From assembly GCA_016219985.1 (NCBI GenBank), contig JACRJO010000009.1, forward strand, positions 1-64,000: DNA of 64,000 nucleotides, read 5' to 3'. The translations under genes were made by a program, and so were the position numbers. The notes beneath the pieces are model-generated. The model ran no database searches, had not been told where the DNA came from, and saw only the letters and a list, made by a program, of their open reading frames with translations. This DNA is from Sphingobacteriales bacterium (GTDB lineage: Bacteria > Bacteroidota > Bacteroidia > Chitinophagales > Chitinophagaceae). Positions within the stretch are counted from its first letter, which is position 1. Each line of letters starts with the position of its first letter. Below, piece by piece: positions 19,370 to 27,543 of this stretch.

Positions 19370-19960
19370 ATGATGAGAAAAAACCGGGTAAAATACAGTA
19401 TCCTCCTTTTCTTCCTTTTTACGGAAGCCGGCGCCCAGTTTGATACCAGTTTTGTAAAAAGCCGTATTCATCTCTGTGCCGACAGCCTGGCCATCGGGTT
19501 TAAGACCCGTAACTGGGAACTTTTTGCCCGGTACAGCAACCCTTCCATTATCGGGGTCATGGGCGGGAAAGCCGAATTTGTCAATTTCGCGTCAGGGGTC
19601 TTTGGCCAGATCCCCGACTCCGCCTGGAAAGTCTATGAACCCGGAACCATATTGCAGGTGATCAGGACCGGTACGGATTTTCAGTCGGTCATTGAACTCC
19701 GTTCTGTGATCGAATGGGAAGGAAGAAAGATCACCGCGATCAACTACCTGGTCGGGCAATCCTGGGACGGCGGGTACTTCTGGACCTTTTTTGATTCCCA
19801 GAACAGCCCGAAAGCGGCAAAGGAAATCAAACCCGATCTCAGCGACGAACTGGTAATCCCCGCGAAAAACGAAAAAGTGGAACCGGTCCGGCCTCCCTCC
19901 CCACTGAAGCCGGAAATGATGCCGGTCAAAACAAACAGGAAATTGGGTTTACCCTCTTAA
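19370..19960 (+). CDS. Exported hypothetical protein, possibly NTF2-like
   Basis: 196 aa (ATG ATG start; either could be used). Signal peptide MMRKNRVKYSILLFFLFTEA then a cleavage site near AGAQF. The mature part (KSRIHLCADSLAIGFKTRNW ... YSNPSIIGVMGG) looks like the first helices of an NTF2/SnoaL-type alpha+beta barrel, ending with a Pro/Lys-rich tail. No catalytic residues are recognisable. It lies just upstream of paaR on the same strand; a link to phenylacetate metabolism is not supported. Confidence 0.6.
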   Translation: MMRKNRVKYSILLFFLFTEAGAQFDTSFVKSRIHLCADSLAIGFKTRNWELFARYSNPSIIGVMGGKAEFVNFASGVFGQIPDSAWKVYEPGTILQVIRTGTDFQSVIELRSVIEWEGRKITAINYLVGQSWDGGYFWTFFDSQNSPKAAKEIKPDLSDELVIPAKNEKVEPVRPPSPLKPEMMPVKTNRKLGLPS

Positions 19961-20013
19961 AAGAATGAGAATAATCATATTTTTATACCTGTTACTCTTT
20001 ATTATCTTTAGAT

Positions 20014-20607
20014 ATGGCTAAGGCACAACGAAAAAAAGCATCCAAGAAAGGCCTGATCCTGAAGAAGGCCGCTGCAATGTTCCGGGAAAAAGGCTTCGCC
20101 GCTACATCCATGCGGGACCTCGCGGAAGCGGTGGGCATTGAAGCCGCCAGTTTATATAATCATATCCGCTCCAAGAACGAGATCCTGGAAGCGATCTGTT
20201 TTGATGTGGCCAACGTCTATAATACCACCATCGACAGTATTGAAGCCGGTCCGCAAAAATCCATTGCGAAAATTGAGCAGTTGCTCCGGTTCCATATCAG
20301 GCAAATGACCGAGAATTACGAGGATGTGTATGTCAGTGACCGGGAATGGAAACACCTCGATGAGCCCTACCTGTCCAATTTCCAGACACAACGCCGCAAT
20401 TACCGGAAGAAATTCGCCGCGATCATTGAAGAGGGGATCGCCCGGAATGAAATCAAAAGAATAGACGCCCCCACTGCCGTGCTCATCATGCTCCATGCAG
20501 TAAGCGGTATTGAAAGCTGGCATCGCAGCAAGGCCAAGATCAATGCCCAGGAACTGGAAGACAATATGGTTATGATCATGATCGACGGCTTACGTAAACA
20601 ACCCTGA
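20014..20607 (+). CDS. paaR: TetR-family regulator of the phenylacetate operon
   Basis: 197 aa. TetR helix-turn-helix at residues 10-55 (AAAMFREKGFAATSMRDLAE then AVGIEAASLYNHIRSKNEIL) with an all-helical ligand domain. TetR repressors heading paa operons (PaaR) bind phenylacetyl-CoA. The gene ends 3 bases before paaE, so it is the first gene of the operon and probably autoregulated. The symbol is assigned from context. No obvious inverted-repeat operator was found in 19961-20013. Confidence 0.8.
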   Translation: MAKAQRKKASKKGLILKKAAAMFREKGFAATSMRDLAEAVGIEAASLYNHIRSKNEILEAICFDVANVYNTTIDSIEAGPQKSIAKIEQLLRFHIRQMTENYEDVYVSDREWKHLDEPYLSNFQTQRRNYRKKFAAIIEEGIARNEIKRIDAPTAVLIMLHAVSGIESWHRSKAKINAQELEDNMVMIMIDGLRKQP

Positions 20608-20610
20608 TCT

Positions 20611-21687
20611 ATGTCCCTTCATTTTCACCGGCTCACGGTTAAAGAGGTAAAGAAAGAAACCCCTGAATGTGTCTCCGTGCTGTTTGATGTTCCTGAAACA
20701 CTATGGGCCGATTTTCAATTCAGCCAGGGCCAGAGCCTCAGCATGCGGACCCGGATCAACGGGGAGGAAGTCCGCCGCACTTATTCGATCTGTTCTTCCC
20801 CGCTGGAAAAGCAACTGAAAATAGCGATCAAAAAAGTGGAAGGCGGTTTATTTTCCGCCTGGGCCAATGAGCAGCTGAAAAAAGGGGATGTGCTGGAAGT
20901 AATGCAGCCGGTGGGAAAATTCAATACCCCGCTGGACCCTGCTCATAAAAAAAATTACCTCGCTTTTGCCGCCGGCAGCGGTATCACCCCGGTGATCTCC
21001 CTCGTAAAGACCACCCTGGCCACCGAGCCGCTGAGTCATTTTACCCTGGTCTTTGGCAACCGGGGACGGGGTTCCATTATTTTCTTTGAAGAACTCGAAT
21101 CCCTGAAGAATAAATACATGGAACGGTTTAACCTGGTCCATGTACTGAGCCGGGAGCGGACGGAAACCGAACTTAATTCGGGCCGGATCACAGCCGCCAA
21201 ACTGGAAGCGCTCGGTCCCCTCGCGGGTTATGCCGATACGGATGAATTTTTCATCTGCGGACCGGAGGAAATGATCTTTACGGTAAAGGATTACCTGGAA
21301 GCTAAGGGAATTGAGAGGAAGAAGATTCATTTTGAATTGTTCAACTCACAGGGAAAACAAAAGGCCACAGTCCACAGTCCGCAGTCCACGGTTACCGGGC
21401 CTGTCAGTAATATTTCCATTAAAGTGGATGGACGCAGTTTTGAAATGGTTCTTCCGTTAAACAGTGACACTACTATACTGGATGCGGCGCTTCAGCAGGG
21501 AGCTGATCTGCCTTTTGCCTGTAAAGGCGGGATGTGCTGCACCTGCAAGGCCAAACTCCTCGAAGGGGAAGTAAATATGGATGTACACTGGGGTCTTGAG
21601 GATGCGGAAGTGGAAAAAGGCTATATCCTCACCTGCCAGAGCCATCCCCGGACAGACCGCATCGTGGTTGATTTTGATGCCAAATAA
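20611..21687 (+). CDS. paaE: Phenylacetyl-CoA epoxidase reductase subunit PaaE
   Basis: 358 aa. Passes electrons from NAD(P)H through FAD and a [2Fe-2S] cluster to the PaaABC(D) diiron oxygenase. FAD-binding RRTYSICSSP near residue 52, NAD-binding FAAGSGITPVISLVKT and FFICGPEEMI, and a C-terminal plant-type ferredoxin domain (CKGGMCCTCKAKLLEGE ... C). The linker between the reductase and ferredoxin domains (codons 253-262) is encoded by CCACAGT heptads, an intergenic-type repeat translated in frame. This order of genes (paaE before paaA) differs from Proteobacteria but is usual for this phylum. Confidence 0.95.
   Translation: MSLHFHRLTVKEVKKETPECVSVLFDVPETLWADFQFSQGQSLSMRTRINGEEVRRTYSICSSPLEKQLKIAIKKVEGGLFSAWANEQLKKGDVLEVMQPVGKFNTPLDPAHKKNYLAFAAGSGITPVISLVKTTLATEPLSHFTLVFGNRGRGSIIFFEELESLKNKYMERFNLVHVLSRERTETELNSGRITAAKLEALGPLAGYADTDEFFICGPEEMIFTVKDYLEAKGIERKKIHFELFNSQGKQKATVHSPQSTVTGPVSNISIKVDGRSFEMVLPLNSDTTILDAALQQGADLPFACKGGMCCTCKAKLLEGEVNMDVHWGLEDAEVEKGYILTCQSHPRTDRIVVDFDAK
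21366..21390 (+). repeat. Heptad repeat R6 (CCACAGT units) inside the paaE linker
   Basis: CCACAGT, CCACAGT, CCGCAGT, CCACGGT in tandem with a 7-bp step, read in frame as TVHSPQSTV. It lies in the inter-domain linker of PaaE. Units GGACCGT and GGACCAT, the complement-type word, also occur at 55028-55042. Confidence 0.7.
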
Positions 21688-21791
21688 TTTCCCTTCAATT
21701 TTTTTAACTACCAGCCCGGAAAACTGAAAATCTCATTCAGATTTGCGCAAACAGCTGTTAGTTTTGACTAAATTTGGCCCAAACTGTTGCC

Positions 21792-22733
21792 ATGCCTTCA
21801 CCGGATTTTGAAACGATATTCCAGGACAAGATCGACCAGGAGATAAAGATCGAACCCAAAGACTGGATGCCGGAAAACTACCGCAGGACCAATACGCGGC
21901 AGATCAGCCAGCATGCGCACAGTGAAGTGGTGGGGATGCTGCCCGAAGGCAACTGGATCTCCCGGGCCCCTTCCCTGAAAAGAAAAGCCATCCTGCTGGC
22001 CAAGGTACAGGATGAGGGCGGGCACGGGCTCTATCTCTATTCCGCTGCCGAGACCCTGGGTATGAGCCGCGAAGAAATGATCAATGACCTGCACAGCGGC
22101 AAAGCCAAGTATTCCTCCATCTTTAATTATCCCACGCTGACCTGGGCTGATATCGGCGCCATCGGCTGGCTGGTGGACGGCGCGGCCATCATGAACCAGG
22201 TGATGCTGACCCGCACTTCGTACGGACCCTACGCCCGGGCCATGGTAAGGATTTGCAAGGAAGAAAGTTTTCACCAGCGCCAGGGTTTTGAAGCGTTGCT
22301 GGTCTTATCAAGAGGATCCGCGGCGCAAAAGGAAATGTGCCAGGATGCTATCAACCGCTGGTGGTGGCCGGCCCTGATGATGTTTGGCCCCCGTGATACC
22401 GAAAGCACCAACAGCGACCAGAGCATGAAGTGGAAAATCAAACGCAAAAGCAATGATGAGCTGCGGCAGAACTTTGTGGACATGATCGCGGAACAGATCA
22501 AAACATTAGGCATGAAACTGCCCGACCCGGAGCTGAAATGGAATGAAGCAAGAAAGCATTATGATTTCGGCGCCATCAACTGGGATGAATTCTGGCAGGT
22601 GGTAAAGGGGAACGGCCCCTGCAATAAACAAAGGCTGGATGCAAGGCGCAAGGCCTGGGAAGAAGGCGAATGGGTCAGGGAAGCGGCGATTGCTCATGCG
22701 GGGAAGAGAGCGGAAAGGGCGGGGAGGTCTTAA
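21792..22733 (+). CDS. paaA: Phenylacetyl-CoA 1,2-epoxidase catalytic subunit PaaA
   Basis: 313 aa from the ATG at 21792; an in-frame TTG 18 bases upstream lies in a candidate -7 box (TAAATTTG, 21769-21776) and is rejected. Ferritin-like diiron oxygenase that forms ring-1,2-epoxyphenylacetyl-CoA. Diiron ligands are visible in [17 protein letters not shown] and [18 protein letters not shown] strong AAGGAGG motif follows its stop, as if placed for paaB, but a 715-bp element now separates the two genes. Confidence 0.96.
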   Translation: MPSPDFETIFQDKIDQEIKIEPKDWMPENYRRTNTRQISQHAHSEVVGMLPEGNWISRAPSLKRKAILLAKVQDEGGHGLYLYSAAETLGMSREEMINDLHSGKAKYSSIFNYPTLTWADIGAIGWLVDGAAIMNQVMLTRTSYGPYARAMVRICKEESFHQRQGFEALLVLSRGSAAQKEMCQDAINRWWWPALMMFGPRDTESTNSDQSMKWKIKRKSNDELRQNFVDMIAEQIKTLGMKLPDPELKWNEARKHYDFGAINWDEFWQVVKGNGPCNKQRLDARRKAWEEGEWVREAAIAHAGKRAERAGRS

Positions 22734-22750
22734 GGAGGGATATCTTTATT

Positions 22751-23465
22751 GTGAATTACTGATTATTGATTATTAGAAAGCAGAAAGTGTACTATTAAGC
22801 TTAAAATAGCTGGCAACTGTAAACTTTTTAAGTAAAACACCTGTTTATACGGTTTAAAATCGCTGATTCGCCGATATAAACACGAAATAAAGAAGTTTTT
22901 TGACAAGACAGGAGAACCGTGATTATTAATTATTGATTATTCAATTATTTTTCACCCGTCATTAAGCTGCCGGGTGAAAATAAATCAAAAGCCGGAAGAA
23001 ATAAGACAACTGATCTGAAAACCCGGCAGGAATAATTAATAATAAAGAATCAAATGCCAACCTACCATCATTTTTATGAATTACCTGTTTATAAAACCTG
23101 CAGGCTGTTCAGAAAAATGGTTTCCGGGGTAGCCCGTAAACATCTTCCGAAAACGGAAGAATACCTGTTAAAGGCCCAGGTGCTGGATGCCAGCAGATCG
23201 GTAACGGCTAATATCGCGGAAGGGTTTGGCCGGTTTCATTACCAGGAAAATATCCAGTACTGCAGGCAGTCGAGAGGTTCATTGGCGGAAACACTGGAAC
23301 ATATGATAACAGCATATGACGACAACTATATCTCTGATGCAATACTTAAAGAAATAAACAATCAGTACAAAGCCTGTCTTAAAGAATTAAATAGTTATAT
23401 CAGTTATCTGAAATCTGCGAAACAGGGCGGAGTCCATAATTAATCATCAATAATAAGTAATTCAC
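22751..23465 (+). mobile_element. Small element with 25-bp imperfect terminal inverted repeats inserted between paaA and paaB
   Basis: Left end GTGAATTACTGATTATTGAT (22751-22775) and right end TCATCAATAATAAGTAATTC (23441-23465) are inverted copies with 2 mismatches in 25. The right end stops one base before the paaB ATG, while an AAGGAGG ribosome-binding motif remains on the left side after the paaA stop. Inside are AT-rich GATTATT heptads (22919-22948, 23027-23047), a perfect 10-bp hairpin TTTTCACCCG/CGGGTGAAAA (22949-22980), and one gene. It carries no transposase, so it is either a non-autonomous element or a repeat-bounded insertion of unknown mechanism. Confidence 0.65.
23054..23443 (+). 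CDS. Four-helix-bundle protein (23S rRNA intervening-sequence/S23 family)
   Basis: 129 aa. Family features: FYELPVYKTCRLF, RKHLPKTEEYLLKAQVLDAS, SRSVTANIAEGFGRF, and QSRGSLAETLEHM. It belongs to the S23/IVP four-helix-bundle family, first noted in intervening sequences of 23S rRNA genes; its function is unknown and it is very common and mobile in Bacteroidota. Here it is the only gene of the inverted-repeat-bounded insert that splits paaA from paaB; its stop codon is part of the right terminal repeat. It is unlikely to take part in phenylacetate degradation. Confidence 0.88.
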   Translation: MPTYHHFYELPVYKTCRLFRKMVSGVARKHLPKTEEYLLKAQVLDASRSVTANIAEGFGRFHYQENIQYCRQSRGSLAETLEHMITAYDDNYISDAILKEINNQYKACLKELNSYISYLKSAKQGGVHN

Positions 23466-23825
23466 ATGGAGTTCATACGCAAATTTTACTACGGCGATAT
23501 CCCCGAAGACAAATCAGGCGCCGCTGCAACGGGCAAAAGCTCCGGTCATGACTGGCCCCTCTGGGAAGTGTTTATCCGCAGCAAGAACGGGCTGGAACAC
23601 AAACATGCCGGCAGCCTGCACGCAGCAGATGCCCAAATGGCGATTGAAAATGCCCGGGATGTATATACCCGCCGGATGGAAGGGGTAAGCATCTGGGTGG
23701 TGGAAAGCAGGTTTATCACGGCTACGAATCCCGAAGAAGCCGGGGAATTGTATGAACCGGCCGTGGATAAAATATACCGGCACCCTACTTTTTATAATTT
23801 ACCGGATGAAGTAAATTATATGTAA
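23466..23825 (+). CDS. paaB: Phenylacetyl-CoA epoxidase subunit PaaB
   Basis: 119 aa. Small structural subunit of the PaaABC complex (WPLWEVFIRSKNGLEHKHAG ... AIENARDVYTRRMEG). The C-terminal part DKIYRHPTFYNLPDEVNYM is longer than in E. coli, as in other Bacteroidota. The ATG abuts the terminal repeat of the upstream insert, and no Shine-Dalgarno is left at the normal distance. Followed after 8 bases by another inverted-repeat element. Confidence 0.94.
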   Translation: MEFIRKFYYGDIPEDKSGAAATGKSSGHDWPLWEVFIRSKNGLEHKHAGSLHAADAQMAIENARDVYTRRMEGVSIWVVESRFITATNPEEAGELYEPAVDKIYRHPTFYNLPDEVNYM

Positions 23826-23833
23826 GGAAGAGA

Positions 23834-24023
23834 AAGAACCAAGATGCCAAGATCCAAGATGCCCTGCCTACCGGCAGGCAGGCAAATAAATCTCAAAACT
23901 AAAACTCCAAAGAATAACCAATTGGTGCTTCGTTGAATATTCGCTTTTGGAATTTATTTGAGTATTGATCATTGGTGCTTATTTGGCATCTTGGCATCTT
24001 GGCATCTTCGGTTCTTGGTTCTT
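23834..24023. repeat. 190-bp palindromic element R3 between paaB and paaC
   Basis: Left arm AAGAACCAAGATGCCAAGAT (then CCAAGATGCC) and right arm GGCATCTTGGCATCTT..., ending GGTTCTTGGTTCTT, are inverted repeats made of 7-8-bp words. A second inner inverted pair is CAAATAAAT (23883-23891) / ATTTATTTG (23952-23960). It also contains the palindromic word CCGGCAGGCAGGC (23871-23883), found again at 31009-31030. It has no coding capacity and is MITE-like in architecture. Confidence 0.75.
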
Positions 24024-24035
24024 AAAAAATAATCA

Positions 24036-24770
24036 ATGAGCTCAATAATCAATTATACCCTTCACTTAGCAGACAATGCTTTAATACTCGGTCAGCGCAA
24101 CTCCGAATGGTGCGGTCATGGCCCCGTGCTGGAGCAGGATATCGCCATCACCAATATCTCGCTGGACCTGATCGGGCAGGCCAGGAGTTTTTACCAGTAC
24201 GCGGCAGCGCTGATTGGCGATGGGGCTACGGAAGACAGTCTCGCTTACCTGCGCACCGAAAGGGAATTCAACAATTGCCTGCTGGTGGAACAACCCAATG
24301 GCGACTGGGCGCAAACCCTGCTGCGGCAGTTTTTTTTCAGCAGTTACCAGTTTTACCTGTACCGTTACTTGCTGAACCACCCGGATACCCGGATCGCCGC
24401 CATCGCGGAAAAATCATTGAAAGAAGTCAGCTACCACCTGCGCTGGAGCAGCGAATGGGTGATCCGGCTGGGCGACGGAACCGATGAAAGTCACCGGCGT
24501 TTAAAAGCTGCCCTGGACGAACTATGGAGCTATACCGGCGAATTATTCCTGCCGGCCGGATATGAAAAGGACCTGGGTATTGATGTGGCATCCCTGGAAG
24601 TTGATTGGTCAAAAAAAGTAAAAGATATATTTGATGAGGCCAACTTAGCAGTACCCGGAAATGTTTTTATGCAGACCGGGGGTAAGTCGGGTATGCATTC
24701 CGAACACCTGGGGCACCTGCTGACAGAACTTCAGTATATGCAAAGGACCTTCCCGGGTTGTGAATGGTGA
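24036..24770 (+). CDS. paaC: Phenylacetyl-CoA epoxidase structural subunit PaaC
   Basis: 244 aa. Ferritin-like partner of PaaA in the epoxidase core, lacking a full diiron site. Recognised from LADNALILGQRNSEWCGHGP, EQDIAITNISLDLIGQARSF, and SGMHSEHLGHLLTELQYMQR at the end. The ATG sits among AATAATCAAT words that resemble the R1 repeat. The paaC stop is overlapped by a possible ATG of the next frame (24764). Confidence 0.95.
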   Translation: MSSIINYTLHLADNALILGQRNSEWCGHGPVLEQDIAITNISLDLIGQARSFYQYAAALIGDGATEDSLAYLRTEREFNNCLLVEQPNGDWAQTLLRQFFFSSYQFYLYRYLLNHPDTRIAAIAEKSLKEVSYHLRWSSEWVIRLGDGTDESHRRLKAALDELWSYTGELFLPAGYEKDLGIDVASLEVDWSKKVKDIFDEANLAVPGNVFMQTGGKSGMHSEHLGHLLTELQYMQRTFPGCEW

Positions 24771-24790
24771 TAGCGGGGAATAAACAAACA

Positions 24791-25291
24791 ATGAACATTG
24801 TATCAACCGATATAAAAACAATCTGGTCTTACCTGGAAACGATAAAAGATCCGGAGATACCGGCGCTGAGTATCGTGGACCTGGGTATTGTAAGGGATAT
24901 TCATTTCCAGGATGACCAATTGGAAGTGATCATCACGCCCACTTATACCGGTTGTCCCGCCATGGATATGATCGCCGCTTCGATCCGGGCCGAACTTTCG
25001 GCAAAAGGATTTTCAACGATAAAAATAACGCATTCCATCAGCCCGGCCTGGACCACCGACTGGATGAGTGAAAAAGGCAAACAGCAATTAAAAGAATACG
25101 GGATCGCACCGCCTAATCCAAAGCAACAGGTTTGTAATGACAAACTCTTTGCCCCGGATGAAGCCGTGCAATGCCCGCATTGTGAAAGCTGGCACACGCA
25201 CCGCATCAGCGAATTCGGCAGTACGGCCTGCAAGGCCCTGTATCAATGTGATGACTGCCAGGAGCCCTTTGATTATTTTAAATGTCATTGA
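24791..25291 (+). CDS. paaD: Phenylacetyl-CoA epoxidase assembly protein PaaD
   Basis: 166 aa from the ATG at 24791, chosen because the MIP18/DUF59 domain starts soon after it; an ATG at 24764 overlapping the paaC stop would add 9 residues of no similarity but would allow translational coupling. DUF59 part: LETIKDPEIPALSIVDLGIV, YTGCPAMDMI. C-terminal zinc ribbon: CPHCESWHTHRISEFGSTAC and CDDCQEPFDYFKCH. PaaD is thought to help in iron or Fe-S maturation of the epoxidase. Confidence 0.93.
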   Translation: MNIVSTDIKTIWSYLETIKDPEIPALSIVDLGIVRDIHFQDDQLEVIITPTYTGCPAMDMIAASIRAELSAKGFSTIKITHSISPAWTTDWMSEKGKQQLKEYGIAPPNPKQQVCNDKLFAPDEAVQCPHCESWHTHRISEFGSTACKALYQCDDCQEPFDYFKCH

Positions 25292-25344
25292 GCGGGCGGA
25301 ATAATTAACTTAGTGCCAGGTAAATTATTTTTTGACGGATCACT

Positions 25345-25460
25345 TGTTAGCTATGAGCTTTGAGCTACGAGCTGCGAGTTGCGAGACTGATTATTCAATC
25401 TCCGGGTCCCAAAGTTCCCGGCCATTTTTGAAAGCGGTATTTTAAACTTAAAAAACAATA
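25345..25460 (+). repeat. R2 element: GAGCTGC heptads plus conserved tail, between paaD and paaG
   Basis: Units GAGCTTT, GAGCTAC, GAGCTGC, GAGTTGC, GAGACTG with a 7-bp step, then about 40 bp, then a tail CATTTTTGAAAGCGGTATTT. The copy at 52857-52985 has the same order and the tail AATTTTTGAAAGTGACATTT. Stop triplets (TAG, TGA, TGA) recur every 7 bp at its start. Confidence 0.7.
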
Positions 25461-25475
25461 GCATAAATCTTCCTC

Positions 25476-26249
25476 ATGTCGTCCATCCTGTTTGAAATAA
25501 AAGATTCCATCGCCTTCATCACCCTTAACCGGCCGGAGAAGTTCAATGCTTTTAACCGGGAAATGGCCTTGCTCCTACAGGAAAAACTCGATGCCTGTAA
25601 AAACGAAGCGGTCCGCTCTGTGTATATTACCGGGGCGGGGAAAGCCTTTTGCGCCGGGCAGGACCTGGCCGAAGTGGCCGACCCTAACGGCCCGGGGATG
25701 AATGTGATCCTGGGCGAACATTATAACCCGATCGTTTCCAGGATACGCAAACTCGGAAAACCGGTGCTGGCCGCCGTAAACGGGGTAGCTGCCGGGGCCG
25801 GTGCCAATATCGCCCTCTGCTGTGATATCGTTGTAGCCGCTCAATCCGCTTCCTTTATACAGGCATTCAGTAAGATTGGGCTGATCCCCGACAGTGGCGG
25901 CACCCATACCCTGCCCCGGCTGATCGGCTGGCAAAAAGCATCTTCCCTGATGATGCTGGGAGATAAAGTACCCGCCACTGAAGCGGAAAGACTGGGCATG
26001 CTCTACCAGGTTTTCCCGGATGAAAGTTTTGCGGAGGAAAGCAGGAAGATCGCGTACACCCTGGCCGCAATGCCCACCCGGGGGCTGGCTTTTACCAAAC
26101 AGGCCCTGAACCTTTCTTTCAGCAATACGTTTGAAGAACAACTGCAGGACGAAGATGTATTGCAGCAAAAAGCCGCGGGAACGGCCGATTTCAAAGAAGG
26201 GGTGGAAGCCTTCCTGCAAAAAAGACAACCCGTTTTTAAAGGAAAATAA
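25476..26249 (+). CDS. paaG: Enoyl-CoA hydratase/isomerase, probable 1,2-epoxyphenylacetyl-CoA isomerase PaaG
   Basis: 257 aa crotonase-fold enzyme. The CoA/oxyanion segment GAGKAFCAGQDLAEV and the GVAAGAGANIALCCDIVVAA loop are typical, with IGLIPDSGGTHTLPRLIG where PaaG carries its catalytic Asp. PaaG isomerises the epoxide to oxepin-CoA. The operon position after paaABCD supports this over PaaF. It starts 15 bp after the R2 element and is followed by paaI after 8 bp. Confidence 0.85.
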   Translation: MSSILFEIKDSIAFITLNRPEKFNAFNREMALLLQEKLDACKNEAVRSVYITGAGKAFCAGQDLAEVADPNGPGMNVILGEHYNPIVSRIRKLGKPVLAAVNGVAAGAGANIALCCDIVVAAQSASFIQAFSKIGLIPDSGGTHTLPRLIGWQKASSLMMLGDKVPATEAERLGMLYQVFPDESFAEESRKIAYTLAAMPTRGLAFTKQALNLSFSNTFEEQLQDEDVLQQKAAGTADFKEGVEAFLQKRQPVFKGK

Positions 26250-26257
26250 ACCGGATT

Positions 26258-26683
26258 ATGCAAACGCAAAAAGACCAGCAGGCCAAAGCGGTGGTGGATC
26301 ACATGATGAAAAACGATCTCTTCAGCCAATGGCTGGGAATTGAAGTCCTGGAAATAAAAGAAGGCCGGAGTAAAATAAAAATGATCATCCGCCCGGAAAT
26401 GGTAAACGGGTTCGGCATCATTCACGGGGGTATTGCCTTTTCCCTGGCCGACAGCGCTTTTGCTTTTGCCTGCAATAACCGCAATGTATTATCCGTGGCG
26501 CTCGACACTTCGATCAACTTCATCAAACCGGTGCATGTGGGTGATGTGCTGACTGCCCAGGCCACTGAACTGCATAACGGGCAATCCACCGGCCTCTACC
26601 AGGTAGAAATAAAAAATCAGAAAGACCATGTGGTGGCGGTATTCAAAGGACTATGTTACCGTACCGATAAACAGCTTCTTTAG
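26258..26683 (+). CDS. paaI: Hotdog-fold thioesterase PaaI
   Basis: 141 aa. PaaI-type acyl-CoA thioesterase that releases CoA from dead-end phenylacetate intermediates. Motif: NGFGIIHGGIAFSLADSAFA, with the HGG turn and the Asp in DSAFAFACN, and SVALDTSINFIKPV. Tightly packed in the operon, with the next ATG 22 bp downstream of its stop. Confidence 0.92.
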   Translation: MQTQKDQQAKAVVDHMMKNDLFSQWLGIEVLEIKEGRSKIKMIIRPEMVNGFGIIHGGIAFSLADSAFAFACNNRNVLSVALDTSINFIKPVHVGDVLTAQATELHNGQSTGLYQVEIKNQKDHVVAVFKGLCYRTDKQLL

Positions 26684-26705
26684 CGGTCCATTAATTTACC
26701 CGTTT

Positions 26706-27296
26706 ATGTTTTATTCATTCAAAGGCATCAGGCCGGTTGCAGATAAAACCTCTTTTATCCATCCGCAGGCGGTGGTTACCGGGGATGTGATCATCGGCAA
26801 ATATTGTTATATCGGGCCGGGGGCGGCGCTGCGCGGCGACTGGGGCCGCATTATTATTGAAGATGGCTGCAATGTGCAGGAAAATTGCACCATTCATATG
26901 TTCCCGGGCACGACGGTCATTCTCCGCGAAGGCGCGCATATTGGTCACGGTGCGATTATACATGGCGCCCAAATCGGAAAAAACTGCCTGGTGGGGATGA
27001 ACAGCGTGATCATGGACCAGGTGGATCTCGGGGATGAATCCGTGGTGGGGGCGCTTACCTTTATAAAGGAAGGAACCGTTATTCCCCCGCGGAGCGTAGT
27101 GCTGGGCAGCCCGGGAAAGGTCATAAAACAGGTAACAGACCAGATGCTGGACTGGAAAACAGCGGGAACCCGGCTTTACCAGGAATTGCCCCGTGACTGT
27201 GCTGACAGCCTCAAGCCCTGTAAACCAAGACGAAAACCCGCTCAAATTCTTCAAAAAGATCATTCAGGATATAAAAGCTGGAAAAAAAGTAATTAG
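26706..27296 (+). CDS. paaY: Gamma-carbonic-anhydrase-like hexapeptide protein PaaY
   Basis: 196 aa from the ATG at 26706, which gives the standard N-terminus of the family (FKGIRPVADKTSFIHPQAVV). Left-handed beta-helix hexapeptide repeats with three zinc-ligand histidines: NCTIHMFPG, GAHIGHGAIIHGAQIG. PaaY homologues are thioesterase-like helpers of the phenylacetate route. Last gene of the operon; no hairpin terminator is clear in the 27297-27348 stretch. Confidence 0.88.
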   Translation: MFYSFKGIRPVADKTSFIHPQAVVTGDVIIGKYCYIGPGAALRGDWGRIIIEDGCNVQENCTIHMFPGTTVILREGAHIGHGAIIHGAQIGKNCLVGMNSVIMDQVDLGDESVVGALTFIKEGTVIPPRSVVLGSPGKVIKQVTDQMLDWKTAGTRLYQELPRDCADSLKPCKPRRKPAQILQKDHSGYKSWKKSN

Positions 27297-27348
27297 GAAA
27301 AATACGATGCCTGTCACTGTATCTTTTCAAATATTTTCGAGAAAATAC

Positions 27349-27379
27349 TTGCAGAAACTACAATCGCGTTGTACTTTTG
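27349..27379 (+). promoter_or_regulatory. Promoter TTG-N20-TACTTTTG
   Basis: TTG at 27349-27351, exactly 20 bp, then TACTTTTG at 27372-27379, a full Bacteroidota -33/-7 match. It would give a 5' leader of about 160 nt for the T9SS gene at 27544. Confidence 0.65.
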
Positions 27380-27543
27380 ACTTCTACGATTTTCAATTCC
27401 TCCAAAAAAACCCCGGGCATTCGTTGAAATAATCCGTCCAAACTCCTTTTTGAGACTCCTCAATTCCATTCCTTAGATGACCCTGAGCATCCAGTTCCGT
27501 TCAAAACCACTTTGAACAAGGATTTTTTTTCTTACATAAAACC

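Noticed and set aside
21742..21776. Full promoter TTTG-N23-TAAATTTG before paaA
   Set aside because: The -7 box matches but the spacer is about 3 bp too long, and the gene can be read from the upstream operon promoter.
24764..24790. Nine-codon N-terminal extension of PaaD overlapping the paaC stop
   Set aside because: The extension has no similarity to PaaD; the ATG at 24791 fits the domain start better, though coupling cannot be excluded.
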